From RPRC01 sp034933285 (lineage in GTDB: Bacteria; Desulfobacterota; Desulfuromonadia; Geobacterales; Geobacteraceae), in the NCBI GenBank assembly GCA_034933285.1, contig JAYFNT010000009.1, positions 124,001 to 188,000 on the forward strand: 64,000 nt of DNA. Direction: 5' to 3'. The notes under the pieces are model-generated. The model worked only from the letters and a program-made list of their open reading frames with translations, made no database searches and was not told the DNA's origin. Of the stretch, positions 1 through 8,463 are shown piece after piece (within the stretch, counting starts at the first letter, position 1; each line of letters opens with the position of its first letter). The translations under genes and the position numbers were made by a program.

Positions 1-461
1 ACTGACTTTTCTACAGAGATGCTGCCGGGATTTTTCGAATAAAAAAGATCTGCGAAACAAATTATCTTTTCCAGGAGGCTGATCGGAACCATTTCCCTCT
101 TTGGAAGCGGCAACTGTTGCTGCACGATATCCTTGATCCCGATACCCACGCCGATATGGCGTTCACAAACCAGGGCATGCGCAATCATGCCTTCGGATTC
201 AAGGATTTCCCTGCCGAGAATGCCGTGGCAGATATAAGGCGCTTCTCCGTGGCAGCCGATACGTGGGACGCGTGTTCTGCAAACTCCGATGTCATGGAGG
301 AGAGCTGCTTCTTCTATGAGACGAAGGTCGAGGTAAGGATTGGATATGGCTTGAGCCAGGGTAACGGCTTTCCTGGCCACCAGGCGGCTGTGTTCAAGCA
401 CTATTTCAAAAGCATCACTGTCCTGTGCGAAATGCTTCCTCAAAAGTGAAATTGCATCCAT
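1..461 (-). CDS. HD-domain phosphohydrolase, 3' end off the window
   Basis: The reverse strand from the ATG at 461 is open to the left edge and gives about 153 residues starting MDAISLLRK. The segment LLHDIGVCRT carries the His-Asp pair of HD-domain metal phosphohydrolases, and further histidines follow (CHGEAPYICHG, ERHIGVG). A purine-rich ribosome site (AGGTGAGG) precedes the ATG. The substrate cannot be told; HD proteins of this size are often nucleotidases or of unknown role. The C-terminus lies outside the window. The gene is divergent from the release-factor-like gene to its right. Confidence 0.8.
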   Translation of the reverse strand, partial: MDAISLLRKHFAQDSDAFEIVLEHSRLVARKAVTLAQAISNPYLDLRLIEEAALLHDIGVCRTRVPRIGCHGEAPYICHGILGREILESEGMIAHALVCERHIGVGIGIKDIVQQQLPLPKREMVPISLLEKIICFADLFYSKNPGSISVEKS

Positions 462-538
462 TGCTTATCCTCACCTATAATAGGGCGTATTATTATACTG
501 TCAACCGGCAAGTGTCAACTTTCATTCGCATAAGGAGG

Positions 539-973
539 ATGCTTTCTGGTCGTGATGCCATGCTTCAGCAATGGATTGAAACTGGAGAAAAAATTTGCTT
601 GCCGGATCTCCCCGGCGCAATTTCATGTCACATCGGGAGGAAGTTTCCGTTGGAAATCAATGAATCAGATATCAGGATAGAATACTTCAGGGGGCACGGG
701 CCTGGCGGACAGCACAGGAATGTTACGGATTCCGCCGTGAGAATACGCCATGTTCCAACGGGGATTGTGGTCCAGGCAAGTGAAAGGCGATCCCAGTCGC
801 AAAATCGTACCCTTGCCATGGAGCGGCTGCGACAGGCACTGATGAAAAGAAGCCGTGTTGCCAGGAAGAGGATACCTTCTCCCGTTCCACACCGGGAAAA
901 GGAAAAGCGAATTGCTGAGAAGCATAGAGACGCTGCAAAAAAGAAGCTTCGTGATGTCCGCAATGCAGAATGA
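539..973 (+). CDS. Class I release-factor-like protein with GGQ motif
   Basis: About 144 residues. The core reads GHGPGGQHRN, the GGQ loop that release factors place in the ribosomal peptidyl-transferase centre to hydrolyse peptidyl-tRNA. A basic C-terminal tail (RKRIPSPVPHREKEKRIAEKHRD) resembles the tails of small ribosome-rescue hydrolases. The stop-codon-recognition domain of RF1/RF2 is absent, so the protein fits the ArfB/YaeJ or RF-H-like group rather than a true RF. The start is uncertain: AAGGAGG at 532-538 abuts the ATG at 539, and the next in-frame ATG is at 560. A ribosome-rescue role is inference from the family. Confidence 0.75.
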   Translation: MLSGRDAMLQQWIETGEKICLPDLPGAISCHIGRKFPLEINESDIRIEYFRGHGPGGQHRNVTDSAVRIRHVPTGIVVQASERRSQSQNRTLAMERLRQALMKRSRVARKRIPSPVPHREKEKRIAEKHRDAAKKKLRDVRNAE

Positions 974-994
974 GGAATTTTCGGGTAAAAGTGT

Positions 995-1026
995 CGGGCA
1001 AAAGCGGCTGCCCGGGCTCTTTTCTT
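995..1026 (+). terminator. Possible intrinsic terminator after the GGQ gene
   Basis: A 6-bp GC-rich stem (CGGGCA at 995-1000, TGCCCG at 1009-1014) is followed by a short T-rich stretch (CTCTTTTCTT). It lies 22 bases after the stop. The U-run is weak, so this is only probable. The rest of 974-1174 holds no gene I can support. Confidence 0.45.
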
Positions 1027-1174
1027 GACCTTCCCGGATATTATGGTCTATTCTTTAAAATCCAGATGCAATTCAAAAGCAGAGATCTCCTGAGACAATC
1101 TTGGAAACAGATATTTTCAGATAGGAATTCAGGAAATCCTAGAGGGACGAAATTTCCGTAGTAAGTGGAGCGTC

Positions 1175-1648
1175 ATGAAAAGACCGGGATGGGATCAATA
1201 TTTCATGGAAATCACCAGTATCGTTGCACGCAGGTCCACCTGTCTGAGAAGGCAGGTGGGAGCATTGCTGGTCAAGGACAGGAATATACTGGCTTCCGGC
1301 TATAACGGCGCTCCTTCCGGCATCGTCCATTGTCTTGATGTCGGTTGCCTGAGGGAGCGGCTCGCCGTTCAGCCAGGTGAACGCCATGAATTGTGCCGCG
1401 GGCTTCATGCGGAGCAGAATGCCATAATTCAGGCAGCGAAACACGGTACGAACATCAACGGCTCAACTTTATACTGTACTACCCTGCCATGTGGAATATG
1501 CACTAAAATGCTGATCAATGCCGGAATTATGCGTATTGTCTACGAAGAAGGGTACCCAGACCCGCTTGCCGGCGAGATGGTTGATGAGGCTGGCATAGAG
1601 GTTGTCAAGACGACTTATGAACCACAGGACGAAGTGGAGGAAACATGA
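1175..1648 (+). CDS. comEB: Deoxycytidylate (dCMP) deaminase
   Basis: A 157-residue zinc deaminase converting dCMP to dUMP for thymidylate synthesis. The zinc and catalytic motif is intact: H78-A79-E80 with C106 and C109 (LPCGIC). An inserted loop (CLDVGCLRER...CRGLHAEQ) is typical of dCMP deaminases rather than cytidine deaminases. GTGGAG sits just upstream of the ATG. The gene overlaps nrdR by the four bases ATGA, so the two are translationally coupled and join nucleotide metabolism with ribonucleotide-reductase control. Confidence 0.9.
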   Translation: MKRPGWDQYFMEITSIVARRSTCLRRQVGALLVKDRNILASGYNGAPSGIVHCLDVGCLRERLAVQPGERHELCRGLHAEQNAIIQAAKHGTNINGSTLYCTTLPCGICTKMLINAGIMRIVYEEGYPDPLAGEMVDEAGIEVVKTTYEPQDEVEET

Positions 1649-2106
1649 GGTGCCCTTTCTGTCTAAATCCCAACAGCAAGGTTGTGGATTCACGGCCTGA
1701 CAAGGACGGGTCGTCCATCCGCAGGCGCAGAGAATGCGAGGTTTGCGGAAAACGTTTCACGTCGCATGAAAGGGTCGAGGAAATCCTGCCGATGGTGCTT
1801 AAAAAAGACGGGCGACGCGAGCCTTTCGATCGTTTGAAGCTCATTGCCGGAATAAAGAAAGCCTGCGAGAAGCGCCCCGTTTCAGTGGAGACCATTGAAA
1901 AACTGGTTGAACGGCTTGAAACCAGGCTTCAGGAGGGTCAGGAGAGGGAAGTGCCCACAACCACCATCGGAGAACTGGTAATGGCGGAACTGCACGAGAT
2001 TGATGAGGTTGCCTATGTCCGGTTTGCATCGGTTTACAGATCGTTCAAGGATATAAATGAATTCATGGAGGAACTGCAGGATCTGCTCAAAAGTTCGCGC
2101 TCCTGA
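1645..2106 (+). CDS. nrdR: Transcriptional repressor NrdR
   Basis: A 153-residue protein with an N-terminal zinc ribbon (C3, C6, C31, C34) followed by an ATP-cone domain (EEILPMVLKKDGRREPFDR onward). In the family, NrdR senses adenine nucleotides through the cone and binds paired NrdR boxes in front of ribonucleotide reductase genes. Length and motif order are standard. It is coupled to comEB upstream and followed after 36 bases by ribD, a neighbourhood common in bacteria. Confidence 0.96.
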   Translation: MRCPFCLNPNSKVVDSRPDKDGSSIRRRRECEVCGKRFTSHERVEEILPMVLKKDGRREPFDRLKLIAGIKKACEKRPVSVETIEKLVERLETRLQEGQEREVPTTTIGELVMAELHEIDEVAYVRFASVYRSFKDINEFMEELQDLLKSSRS

Positions 2107-2142
2107 TTCAATCCCGTCCCGCACCGGAGGCAACACTTAAAC

Positions 2143-3258
2143 ATGGTTGAAATAAACATGCGAATGATGAGACGCGCACTCCGACTAGCCCGCCGTGGTG
2201 TGGGCAGGACCTCTCCCAATCCTGCCGTCGGCTGCGTAATCGTCAAAGATGGCCAAATAGTAGGCGAAGGCTGGCATAGGAAGGCGGGGACCGCTCATGC
2301 TGAAGTGCACGCTCTTGCACAGGCAGGTGACCTTGCGCGCGGAGCGGAAGTTTATGTGACACTCGAGCCGTGCTCACATTACGGCAGGACGCCGCCTTGT
2401 GCTGATGCTCTCATTGAGTCGAAGGTTTCTCGCGTGTTGATCGGAATGAGCGATCCCAATCCGCTTGTCTCGGGAAAGGGTATCGAGAAGCTTCGATCCG
2501 CCGGAATAAACGTCCAGTGCGGCATTATGAAACGGGAATGCATTCGCTTGAATGAACCATTCATAAAGCATGTGACCAGCGGTATGCCATTCGTAACCCT
2601 GAAAAGCGCTATGACGCTGGACGGAAAAACTGCCACATCAATTGGTGAGTCGAAATGGATAACAAACGAGATGTCGAGGAGATACGTTCATAAACTTAGA
2701 GCAATGGTCGATGCTGTGATGGTGGGAGTGGGAACTGTTCTTGCCGATAATCCACAACTGAATTGCAGATTGCCGGGCAGGGCAAAAGATCCTTTGCGGA
2801 TAGTCGTCGACAGCAGGCTGAGGACCCCCCCGGATTCGAGAGTTTTGAGCCGCGATCTGTCGGGAAACACGATAATCGCAACCATAGAGAAAGATCCGGC
2901 CAGGCTTTCCGGACTCGAGAAGATTGGCGCCAAAGTTCTGGCCTGCGCTGAGAAGGACGGAAAGGTTGATCTGAAAGACATGTTGAAAAGGCTTGGTTCC
3001 TGCGGAATACAATCAATCCTGCTTGAGGGCGGAAGATCTCTCGCATCGACAGCGCTTCATGAAGGCTTGATTGACAAATTTCTCCTTTTCTACGCGCCGA
3101 AAGTGCTGGGTGGAGAAGACGGTTTCGGACTCTTTTCAGGGAAAGGCGTAGAAAAAATGGAATGTGCGGTAACATTGAAAAACATCGCTGTAAGGCGTTT
3201 CGGAGAGGATATAATGGTCGAAGCCTACCCGGAGAAATCATGTTTACCGGTCTTATAG
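2143..3258 (+). CDS. ribD: Bifunctional riboflavin deaminase/reductase RibD
   Basis: A 371-residue two-domain enzyme. The N-terminal deaminase (residues about 1-145) has H52-A53-E54 with C77 and C86. The C-terminal reductase (about 146-360) starts at FVTLKSAMTLDGKTA and has the LLEGGRSLAS nucleotide-binding segment. It catalyses the second and third steps from GTP to riboflavin. GGAGG at 2126-2130 is 12 bases before the ATG. It overlaps ribE by 19 bases and heads the compact rib operon. Confidence 0.95.
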   Translation: MVEINMRMMRRALRLARRGVGRTSPNPAVGCVIVKDGQIVGEGWHRKAGTAHAEVHALAQAGDLARGAEVYVTLEPCSHYGRTPPCADALIESKVSRVLIGMSDPNPLVSGKGIEKLRSAGINVQCGIMKRECIRLNEPFIKHVTSGMPFVTLKSAMTLDGKTATSIGESKWITNEMSRRYVHKLRAMVDAVMVGVGTVLADNPQLNCRLPGRAKDPLRIVVDSRLRTPPDSRVLSRDLSGNTIIATIEKDPARLSGLEKIGAKVLACAEKDGKVDLKDMLKRLGSCGIQSILLEGGRSLASTALHEGLIDKFLLFYAPKVLGGEDGFGLFSGKGVEKMECAVTLKNIAVRRFGEDIMVEAYPEKSCLPVL

Positions 3259-3887
3259 AAGACATCGGCAAAGTCGTGCGGCTGGAACGGACGGGATCGC
3301 GGGCACGACTGGTTGCATCATGCGTGCTTCCTCTCGAAGAGATAAGCATTGGCGACTCCGTGGCAGTAAACGGCGCATGTCTTACAGTAGTGGAAAAGGG
3401 TACGGGAAGCATTTCTTTCGACGTGTCTCCGGAAACGGTAATCCGGACCACTCTGGGCGGACTTCGCCCTGGAGCGAGCGTGAACCTGGAACGGGCGCTC
3501 CGCCTGGGCGACAGATTGGGAGGACATCTGGTCAGCGGGCATGTGGACTGCATCGCAGTCATTTCAGGTTCACGGGAGGATTCCTCCAACCGAATCATCA
3601 CCTTCCGTATTCCGGAAAAATATTCACGCTACCTAATCGAAAAGGGCTCGGTTACCATTGATGGCGTAAGCCTTACCGTAAACGAAATTGAAGGAGATGT
3701 CTTCTCGGTTAACATTATCCCTCACACAGCACAACAGACCACACTCCATCTGAAACGGAAAGGTGACGAGGTCAACATAGAAACCGATCTGATAGGTAAA
3801 TACATAGAACGGCTTCTCGGCACGGCAAAGGAAAAAGCCCCGAACGGAGTTTCAATGGAACTTCTTGCGAAAAACGGCTTTTTGTGA
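3240..3887 (+). CDS. ribE: Riboflavin synthase alpha subunit
   Basis: A 215-residue protein made of two lumazine-binding half-repeats, the first starting MFTGLIEDIGKV and the second around LGGHLVSGHVDCIAVI. It dismutates two 6,7-dimethyl-8-ribityllumazine molecules to riboflavin. The ATG at 3240 is chosen because the family begins exactly MFTGLI; it lies within the last codons of ribD. The start codon is therefore reached by ribosomes finishing ribD. Confidence 0.95.
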   Translation: MFTGLIEDIGKVVRLERTGSRARLVASCVLPLEEISIGDSVAVNGACLTVVEKGTGSISFDVSPETVIRTTLGGLRPGASVNLERALRLGDRLGGHLVSGHVDCIAVISGSREDSSNRIITFRIPEKYSRYLIEKGSVTIDGVSLTVNEIEGDVFSVNIIPHTAQQTTLHLKRKGDEVNIETDLIGKYIERLLGTAKEKAPNGVSMELLAKNGFL

Positions 3888-3935
3888 GATATAGAACATT
3901 TGCGATAAATCCTACACGCGAGGACCAGAAAAATC

Positions 3936-5138
3936 ATGCCGGTTGCAACTATAGAAACAGCATTGGAAGAAATCAGGCAGGGCAGGATGATCATTCTCGT
4001 TGATGACGAAGACCGGGAAAACGAGGGTGATCTGACCATGGCAGCGGAGATGGTGACTCCGGAAGCCATAAATTTCATGGCCAAATACGGTCGTGGCCTC
4101 ATCTGTCTTGCCATGACCGCTGACAAGTGCGACCAGCTCAGATTGCCGCCGATGGTTCATAACAATACATCGGCTTTCAGCACTGCCTTTACTGTTTCAA
4201 TAGAAGCAAAGAAAGGTGTTACCACCGGAATTTCAGCGGCGGACAGAGCCCATACCATCCTGACTGCCGTAGATGATAATACTCTTCCGGAAGACCTTGC
4301 CCGCCCCGGGCATGTTTTCCCTTTGCGCGCGCGGGCAGGCGGGGTCCTGGTCCGCACCGGGCAGACCGAAGGGTCGGTTGATCTTGCCCGCCTCGCCGGT
4401 ATGAAACCGTCTGGTGTCATCTGTGAAATCATGAACGATGACGGAACAATGGCCCGCATGCCGCAACTGAAGAAATTTGCCAAGGAACACGGCCTGAAAA
4501 TCTGTACCGTGGCCGACCTGATTGCCTACAGGATGAAGCATGAAACACTAGTCAAGAAAGCCGCCGAGGTGACGCTGCCAACGAAATTCGGCGATTTCAA
4601 GGCAATTGTTTTTGACAATGCCGTGGACCATCTGGAACATCTGGCACTGGTCAAAGGCGACATCAAGGGAGACGATCACTTGCTTGTCAGGGTACATTCT
4701 GAATGTCTGACCGGCGATGTTTTCGGGAGCTGCCGCTGTGACTGCGGCGACCAGCTCCAGCGCGCCATGGAGATGATCGAATCGGAGGGGAAGGGCATCA
4801 TCCTTTACATGCGCCAGGAAGGCCGGGGCATAGGGTTGACCAATAAACTGCGCGCATACGCACTGCAGGACCAGGGGAAAGATACGGTGGAAGCCAATAT
4901 CGAGCTTGGTTTCAAGGATGATCTGCGGGATTACGGAATCGGTGCCCAGATCCTCGTGCTGCTGGGTGCGAAAAAGATCCGTCTGATGACCAACAACCCT
5001 AAGAAAATGGTCGGACTTGAGGGATACGGTATCGACATAATAGAAAGGGTACCGCTCGAAATCGAAGCCACCGTGTGCAATATGAGATATCTCCAGACCA
5101 AGAGAGAGAAGATGGGGCATTTGCTGGAGAATGTCTGA
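3936..5138 (+). CDS. ribBA: Bifunctional DHBP synthase / GTP cyclohydrolase II
   Basis: A 400-residue fusion. The N-terminal half is 3,4-dihydroxy-2-butanone-4-phosphate synthase (DDEDRENEGDLTMAAE near residue 28). The C-terminal half is GTP cyclohydrolase II with the zinc cysteines in HSECLTGDVFGSCRCDCG and the MRQEGRGIGL segment. It supplies both precursors of the riboflavin pathway. The cyclohydrolase cysteines and both active sites look intact, so unlike some RibBA proteins there is no sign that one half is dead. CGAGGA lies upstream of the ATG. Confidence 0.96.
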   Translation: MPVATIETALEEIRQGRMIILVDDEDRENEGDLTMAAEMVTPEAINFMAKYGRGLICLAMTADKCDQLRLPPMVHNNTSAFSTAFTVSIEAKKGVTTGISAADRAHTILTAVDDNTLPEDLARPGHVFPLRARAGGVLVRTGQTEGSVDLARLAGMKPSGVICEIMNDDGTMARMPQLKKFAKEHGLKICTVADLIAYRMKHETLVKKAAEVTLPTKFGDFKAIVFDNAVDHLEHLALVKGDIKGDDHLLVRVHSECLTGDVFGSCRCDCGDQLQRAMEMIESEGKGIILYMRQEGRGIGLTNKLRAYALQDQGKDTVEANIELGFKDDLRDYGIGAQILVLLGAKKIRLMTNNPKKMVGLEGYGIDIIERVPLEIEATVCNMRYLQTKREKMGHLLENV

Positions 5139-5223
5139 GCAGCATGAACCGAATTGACATGGTGCGGCCGGCGTTTCATGCACGGTCATGGCCAAACCAG
5201 GATATTTTACCGGAGAGGGTGAC

Positions 5224-5691
5224 ATGCCTAACTACATAGAAGGAAATCTTGAAGCAGCCGGACTTTCATTCGGCATACTTGTCAGCCGTTTCAACAGTTT
5301 CATAAGCGAGCGGCTTCTGGAGGGAGCGCTTGACGCCCTGATACGCCATGGTGCGGATGATGGAAAGATTGATGTGGCCCGCGTACCCGGTGCGTTTGAA
5401 ATACCCCTTGCCGCCAGAAAAATGGCTTTATCAGGCAAATATGACGCTGTTATCTGCCTGGGAGCGGTAATCAGGGGGGCAACTCCCCACTTCGACTATG
5501 TTGCAGCTGAAGTGTCCAAAGGGGTAGCCCATGTTTCGCTGGACAGTGGGGTACCGGTCATATTCGGTGTTCTGACAACCGACAGCATCGAACAGGCAAT
5601 CGAACGCGCCGGCACCAAGGCAGGCAACAAAGGATTTGATGCAGCCATGTCTGCAATTGAGATTTCCAACCTTATCAAAAGGCTGGCATAG
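5224..5691 (+). CDS. ribH: 6,7-dimethyl-8-ribityllumazine synthase
   Basis: A 155-residue lumazine synthase. Family landmarks are VSRFNSFISERLLEGA, RVPGAFEIP, CLGAVIRGATPHFDYV and FGVLTTDSIEQAIERAGTKAGNKG. It condenses the RibD product pathway intermediate with the RibBA product and assembles as pentamers or 60-mer capsids. The ATG at 5224 follows GGAGAGGGTG and matches the family N-terminus; a longer in-frame start at 5188 lacks family support. nusB starts 2 bases after its stop. Confidence 0.96.
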   Translation: MPNYIEGNLEAAGLSFGILVSRFNSFISERLLEGALDALIRHGADDGKIDVARVPGAFEIPLAARKMALSGKYDAVICLGAVIRGATPHFDYVAAEVSKGVAHVSLDSGVPVIFGVLTTDSIEQAIERAGTKAGNKGFDAAMSAIEISNLIKRLA

Positions 5692-5693
5692 AA

Positions 5694-6104
5694 GTGGGCG
5701 CCAGGAGACTGGGCCGGGAACTGGCTCTGCAGATGCTGTACGCCCTGGATATGAACCCCTGGGAAGAGCACCCGTCAATCCCAAGGGAGTCAGATGCGAC
5801 GACAAGATCCTATGAATCCCTTGACTTTGCTGAAGAACTGGTCAAAGGCGTGAGGGAAAAGCGTGAAGAGATAGACTCGAAGATTGCCGGCAAATCGAAA
5901 AACTGGTCGATTGCGCGCATGTCCCGCGTCGATTTGAACATTCTGCGGCTGGCCATATTCGAACTGCTGTTTCGCGCAGACATACCGAGGAATGTTACCA
6001 TCAACGAAGCAGTTGAAATAGCGAAAAAATTCGGAACCGAAGATTCACCGGCATTTGTAAACGGCATCCTTGATGAAGTTGCGGTCGGTCTGGATGGCGA
6101 GTAA
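5694..6104 (+). CDS. nusB: Transcription antitermination factor NusB
   Basis: A 136-residue all-helical protein (GARRLGRELALQMLYALDMNP at the N-terminus; NEAVEIAKKFGTEDSPAFVNGILD at the C-terminus). NusB binds boxA RNA with NusE (S10) and supports rRNA antitermination. It starts with GTG two bases after the ribH stop. The ribH-nusB pairing is widespread. Confidence 0.95.
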   Translation: MGARRLGRELALQMLYALDMNPWEEHPSIPRESDATTRSYESLDFAEELVKGVREKREEIDSKIAGKSKNWSIARMSRVDLNILRLAIFELLFRADIPRNVTINEAVEIAKKFGTEDSPAFVNGILDEVAVGLDGE

Positions 6105-6162
6105 AGTTCTGAGACGGTTTCTGGAGAATGATCGTTAACATGTCATTATAATGCGAGGTGTT

Positions 6163-7473
6163 ATGAAAGAGGTTGGGATAGGGCTTCTCGGTTTCGGTAC
6201 GATAGGTACCGGAGTGGTAAAACTTCTGAACAAAAATGCCTCCTTGATCGAGGAAAAAGTCGGTGCAACCCTGAGGTTGAGGAAAATTGCCGACCTTGAC
6301 ATTGAAACTGACCGCGGAGTCGAGGTTCCGCCAGGCGTCCTGACCAAGAACGCTGACGAGGTCCTTAATGACCCGAAGATATCCGTAGTCATCGAACTGA
6401 TCGGAGGATATAAAACCGCCAAAGAATTCATACTAAGGGCCATAGAAAACGGTAAGCATATTGTTACCGCCAACAAAGCGCTACTGGCTGTCCATGGAGA
6501 GGAAATCTATGCCGCGGCAGCCCGCAAGAGAATAGAGGTGCGGTACGAAGCTGCTGTTGGTGGCGGAATACCTGTTTTGTCAGCCATCAAGGGGAACATG
6601 GCCGCTAATAATTTCGGTACCGTTCTCGGTATACTGAACGGGACATGCAATTATATCCTAACCAGGATGACCAAGGAGGGGGCAGATTTCGCGGAGGTCC
6701 TGAAGAACGCCCAGGAACTTGGATACGCCGAGGCCGATCCCACCTTCGATATAGAAGGTACCGATACGGCCCACAAAATTGCCCTCCTTGTTTCGCTCTG
6801 TTTCGGCACCAGGGTTGTCTTTGAAAATATTTACACTGAGGGAATCAGTTCCATATCGTCTATCGACATCAATTTCGCCAAGGAGTTCGGTTTCAAGATC
6901 AAGCTGCTGGCAATCGGCAAGCTGGACGGTGACAGGGTCGAGGCAAGAGTCCACCCCACGATGATTCCACTTGACGACCCGATGGCCGACGTTGACGGTG
7001 TTTTCAACGCCATAAGGCTGACAGGTGATTTTGTGGACACGGTCATGTTTTACGGGCGCGGGGCAGGCATGGATCCGACAGCCAGTGCGATTGTCGGCGA
7101 CGTGATGGCCATAGCGCGTAATCTCAAGGCAGGAATAGGGAGGAGGACTGCACCTCTCGGATTCCTCGACAACCAGCTGAAAAATCTCCCGTTGAAACCG
7201 ATGGAAGAGATAATAAGCAAATATTACCTTCGATTCAGCGCGCTGGACAAACCTGGTGTGCTCGGAAAGATCGCGGGAGTGCTGGGCGGCAACAACATCA
7301 GCATCGAATCCATGATACAGTCGTCCAGAATTGCAGGGGAGACGGTACCTATCGTCATCATGACCCACAGTGCCCTTGAAGGGGACATTCGCCGCGCATT
7401 GTTGGAAATAGACGGTTTTGACTTTATCAAGGAAAAGAGCAAATTGATAAGGATAGAGGACGCGCTCCTTTAG
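6163..7473 (+). CDS. hom: Homoserine dehydrogenase
   Basis: A 436-residue enzyme. It has an N-terminal NAD(P)-binding fold (GIGLLGFGTIGTGVVKLL), the central catalytic domain (GILNGTCNYILTRM, EADPTFDIEGTDTAHK) and a C-terminal ACT domain (RFSALDKPGVLGKIAGVL onward). It reduces aspartate semialdehyde to homoserine for threonine and methionine. The ACT domain suggests feedback by an amino acid, usually threonine. The ATG at 6163 is preferred to 6151 because GAGG at 6155-6158 can only serve the former. Confidence 0.95.
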   Translation: MKEVGIGLLGFGTIGTGVVKLLNKNASLIEEKVGATLRLRKIADLDIETDRGVEVPPGVLTKNADEVLNDPKISVVIELIGGYKTAKEFILRAIENGKHIVTANKALLAVHGEEIYAAAARKRIEVRYEAAVGGGIPVLSAIKGNMAANNFGTVLGILNGTCNYILTRMTKEGADFAEVLKNAQELGYAEADPTFDIEGTDTAHKIALLVSLCFGTRVVFENIYTEGISSISSIDINFAKEFGFKIKLLAIGKLDGDRVEARVHPTMIPLDDPMADVDGVFNAIRLTGDFVDTVMFYGRGAGMDPTASAIVGDVMAIARNLKAGIGRRTAPLGFLDNQLKNLPLKPMEEIISKYYLRFSALDKPGVLGKIAGVLGGNNISIESMIQSSRIAGETVPIVIMTHSALEGDIRRALLEIDGFDFIKEKSKLIRIEDALL

Positions 7474-7541
7474 TTTGACGAGGACGGTTTCATATTCTCC
7501 TTTTCACTGCCGGAAGGCTGGATGTAACGGAGGATTCTGAA

Positions 7542-8441
7542 GTGTTTTATGTAACAGAAAAACTGAGGTTTTGCACTGTAATATCAGCAGTTTTATTATT
7601 GTTGCTCCCTGGTTGCATGCCCAAGGAAGTTACCACTCCGGTTGTTCAGAAGCCCGCGCGTGTGGCCTTGGTGCTCGGCGCTGGAGCGGCGAAGGGCTTT
7701 GCCCATGTTGGTGTGATAAAGGTTCTCGAGGCAAACCGCATACCTGTGCACATGATCGTCGGCACCAGCGCTGGTAGTTTTGTCGGAAGCCTTTATGCCT
7801 ATGGCTTCAACGCATTCCAGCTGCAGAAAATTTCATTTGGCCTGGAACAGTCTGATGTTGCTGACCTTACCATACCTGACAATGGATTCATCAAAGGTGA
7901 GAAATTGGAGGGTTACGTAAACCGGATGTTGCGCAATACACCCATGGAGAAGCTCAGGATACCTTTTTATGCTGTTGCGACCGACATCCAGAGCGGCAGG
8001 GAGATGGTCTTCGGTTCTGGAAATACGGGATCAGCGGTCAGGGCCAGCTGTTCCGTACCCGGTGTGTTTGTCCCGGCTGTCATAGGCGGAAGAATGTACG
8101 TCGACGGTGGGGTGGTGAGCCCTGTTGCGGTTGATGTCGCCCGTCGAATGGGAGCTGACATCGTCATTGCCGTAGACATTTCCGGGAATGGCGAATCTCC
8201 CAGGCCTATGGGAACCCTGAGCACGATCCTGCAATCTATCGGCATCATGTATGGCAAGATTTCGGCACAACAGCTGCAGCGTGCCGATGTTGTTGTGAGG
8301 CCGAAGGTAGGAAGCATAGGCTCGGCCGACTTCTCGAGGCGTCACGATGCCGTACTTGAGGGTGAAAGGGCTGCAACTGAAGCATTGCCTGCCATTAAAG
8401 CTGCCATAGCGCGTGGCAGGTCTGATGAAAGACGTTTTTAG
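7542..8441 (+). CDS. Patatin-like phospholipase, putative lipoprotein
   Basis: A 299-residue protein with a hydrophobic N-terminus ending in a lipobox-like LLLLLPGC, followed by a patatin domain. The oxyanion-hole segment is LGAGAAKGFAH, the nucleophile elbow is GTSAG and the catalytic Asp is in DGG. The family (RssA type) hydrolyses acyl esters of lipids. Start is GTG at 7542 with GGAGG 8 bases upstream. It is probably anchored in the envelope; the substrate is unknown. ispE follows 22 bases later. Confidence 0.85.
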   Translation: MFYVTEKLRFCTVISAVLLLLLPGCMPKEVTTPVVQKPARVALVLGAGAAKGFAHVGVIKVLEANRIPVHMIVGTSAGSFVGSLYAYGFNAFQLQKISFGLEQSDVADLTIPDNGFIKGEKLEGYVNRMLRNTPMEKLRIPFYAVATDIQSGREMVFGSGNTGSAVRASCSVPGVFVPAVIGGRMYVDGGVVSPVAVDVARRMGADIVIAVDISGNGESPRPMGTLSTILQSIGIMYGKISAQQLQRADVVVRPKVGSIGSADFSRRHDAVLEGERAATEALPAIKAAIARGRSDERRF

Positions 8442-8463
8442 CTGACAAGGAAATTTCGACTTC

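Noticed and set aside
970..1161. 63-residue plus-strand frame after the GGQ gene
   Set aside because: It runs through a probable terminator and has no ribosome site or family.
2101..2143. FMN riboswitch ahead of the rib operon
   Set aside because: The gap is 36 bases and too short; no conserved FMN-aptamer segments are visible.
2696..3601. Minus-strand 301-residue frame over ribD/ribE
   Set aside because: Arg/Ser-rich shadow with no family; both rib genes are intact on the other strand.
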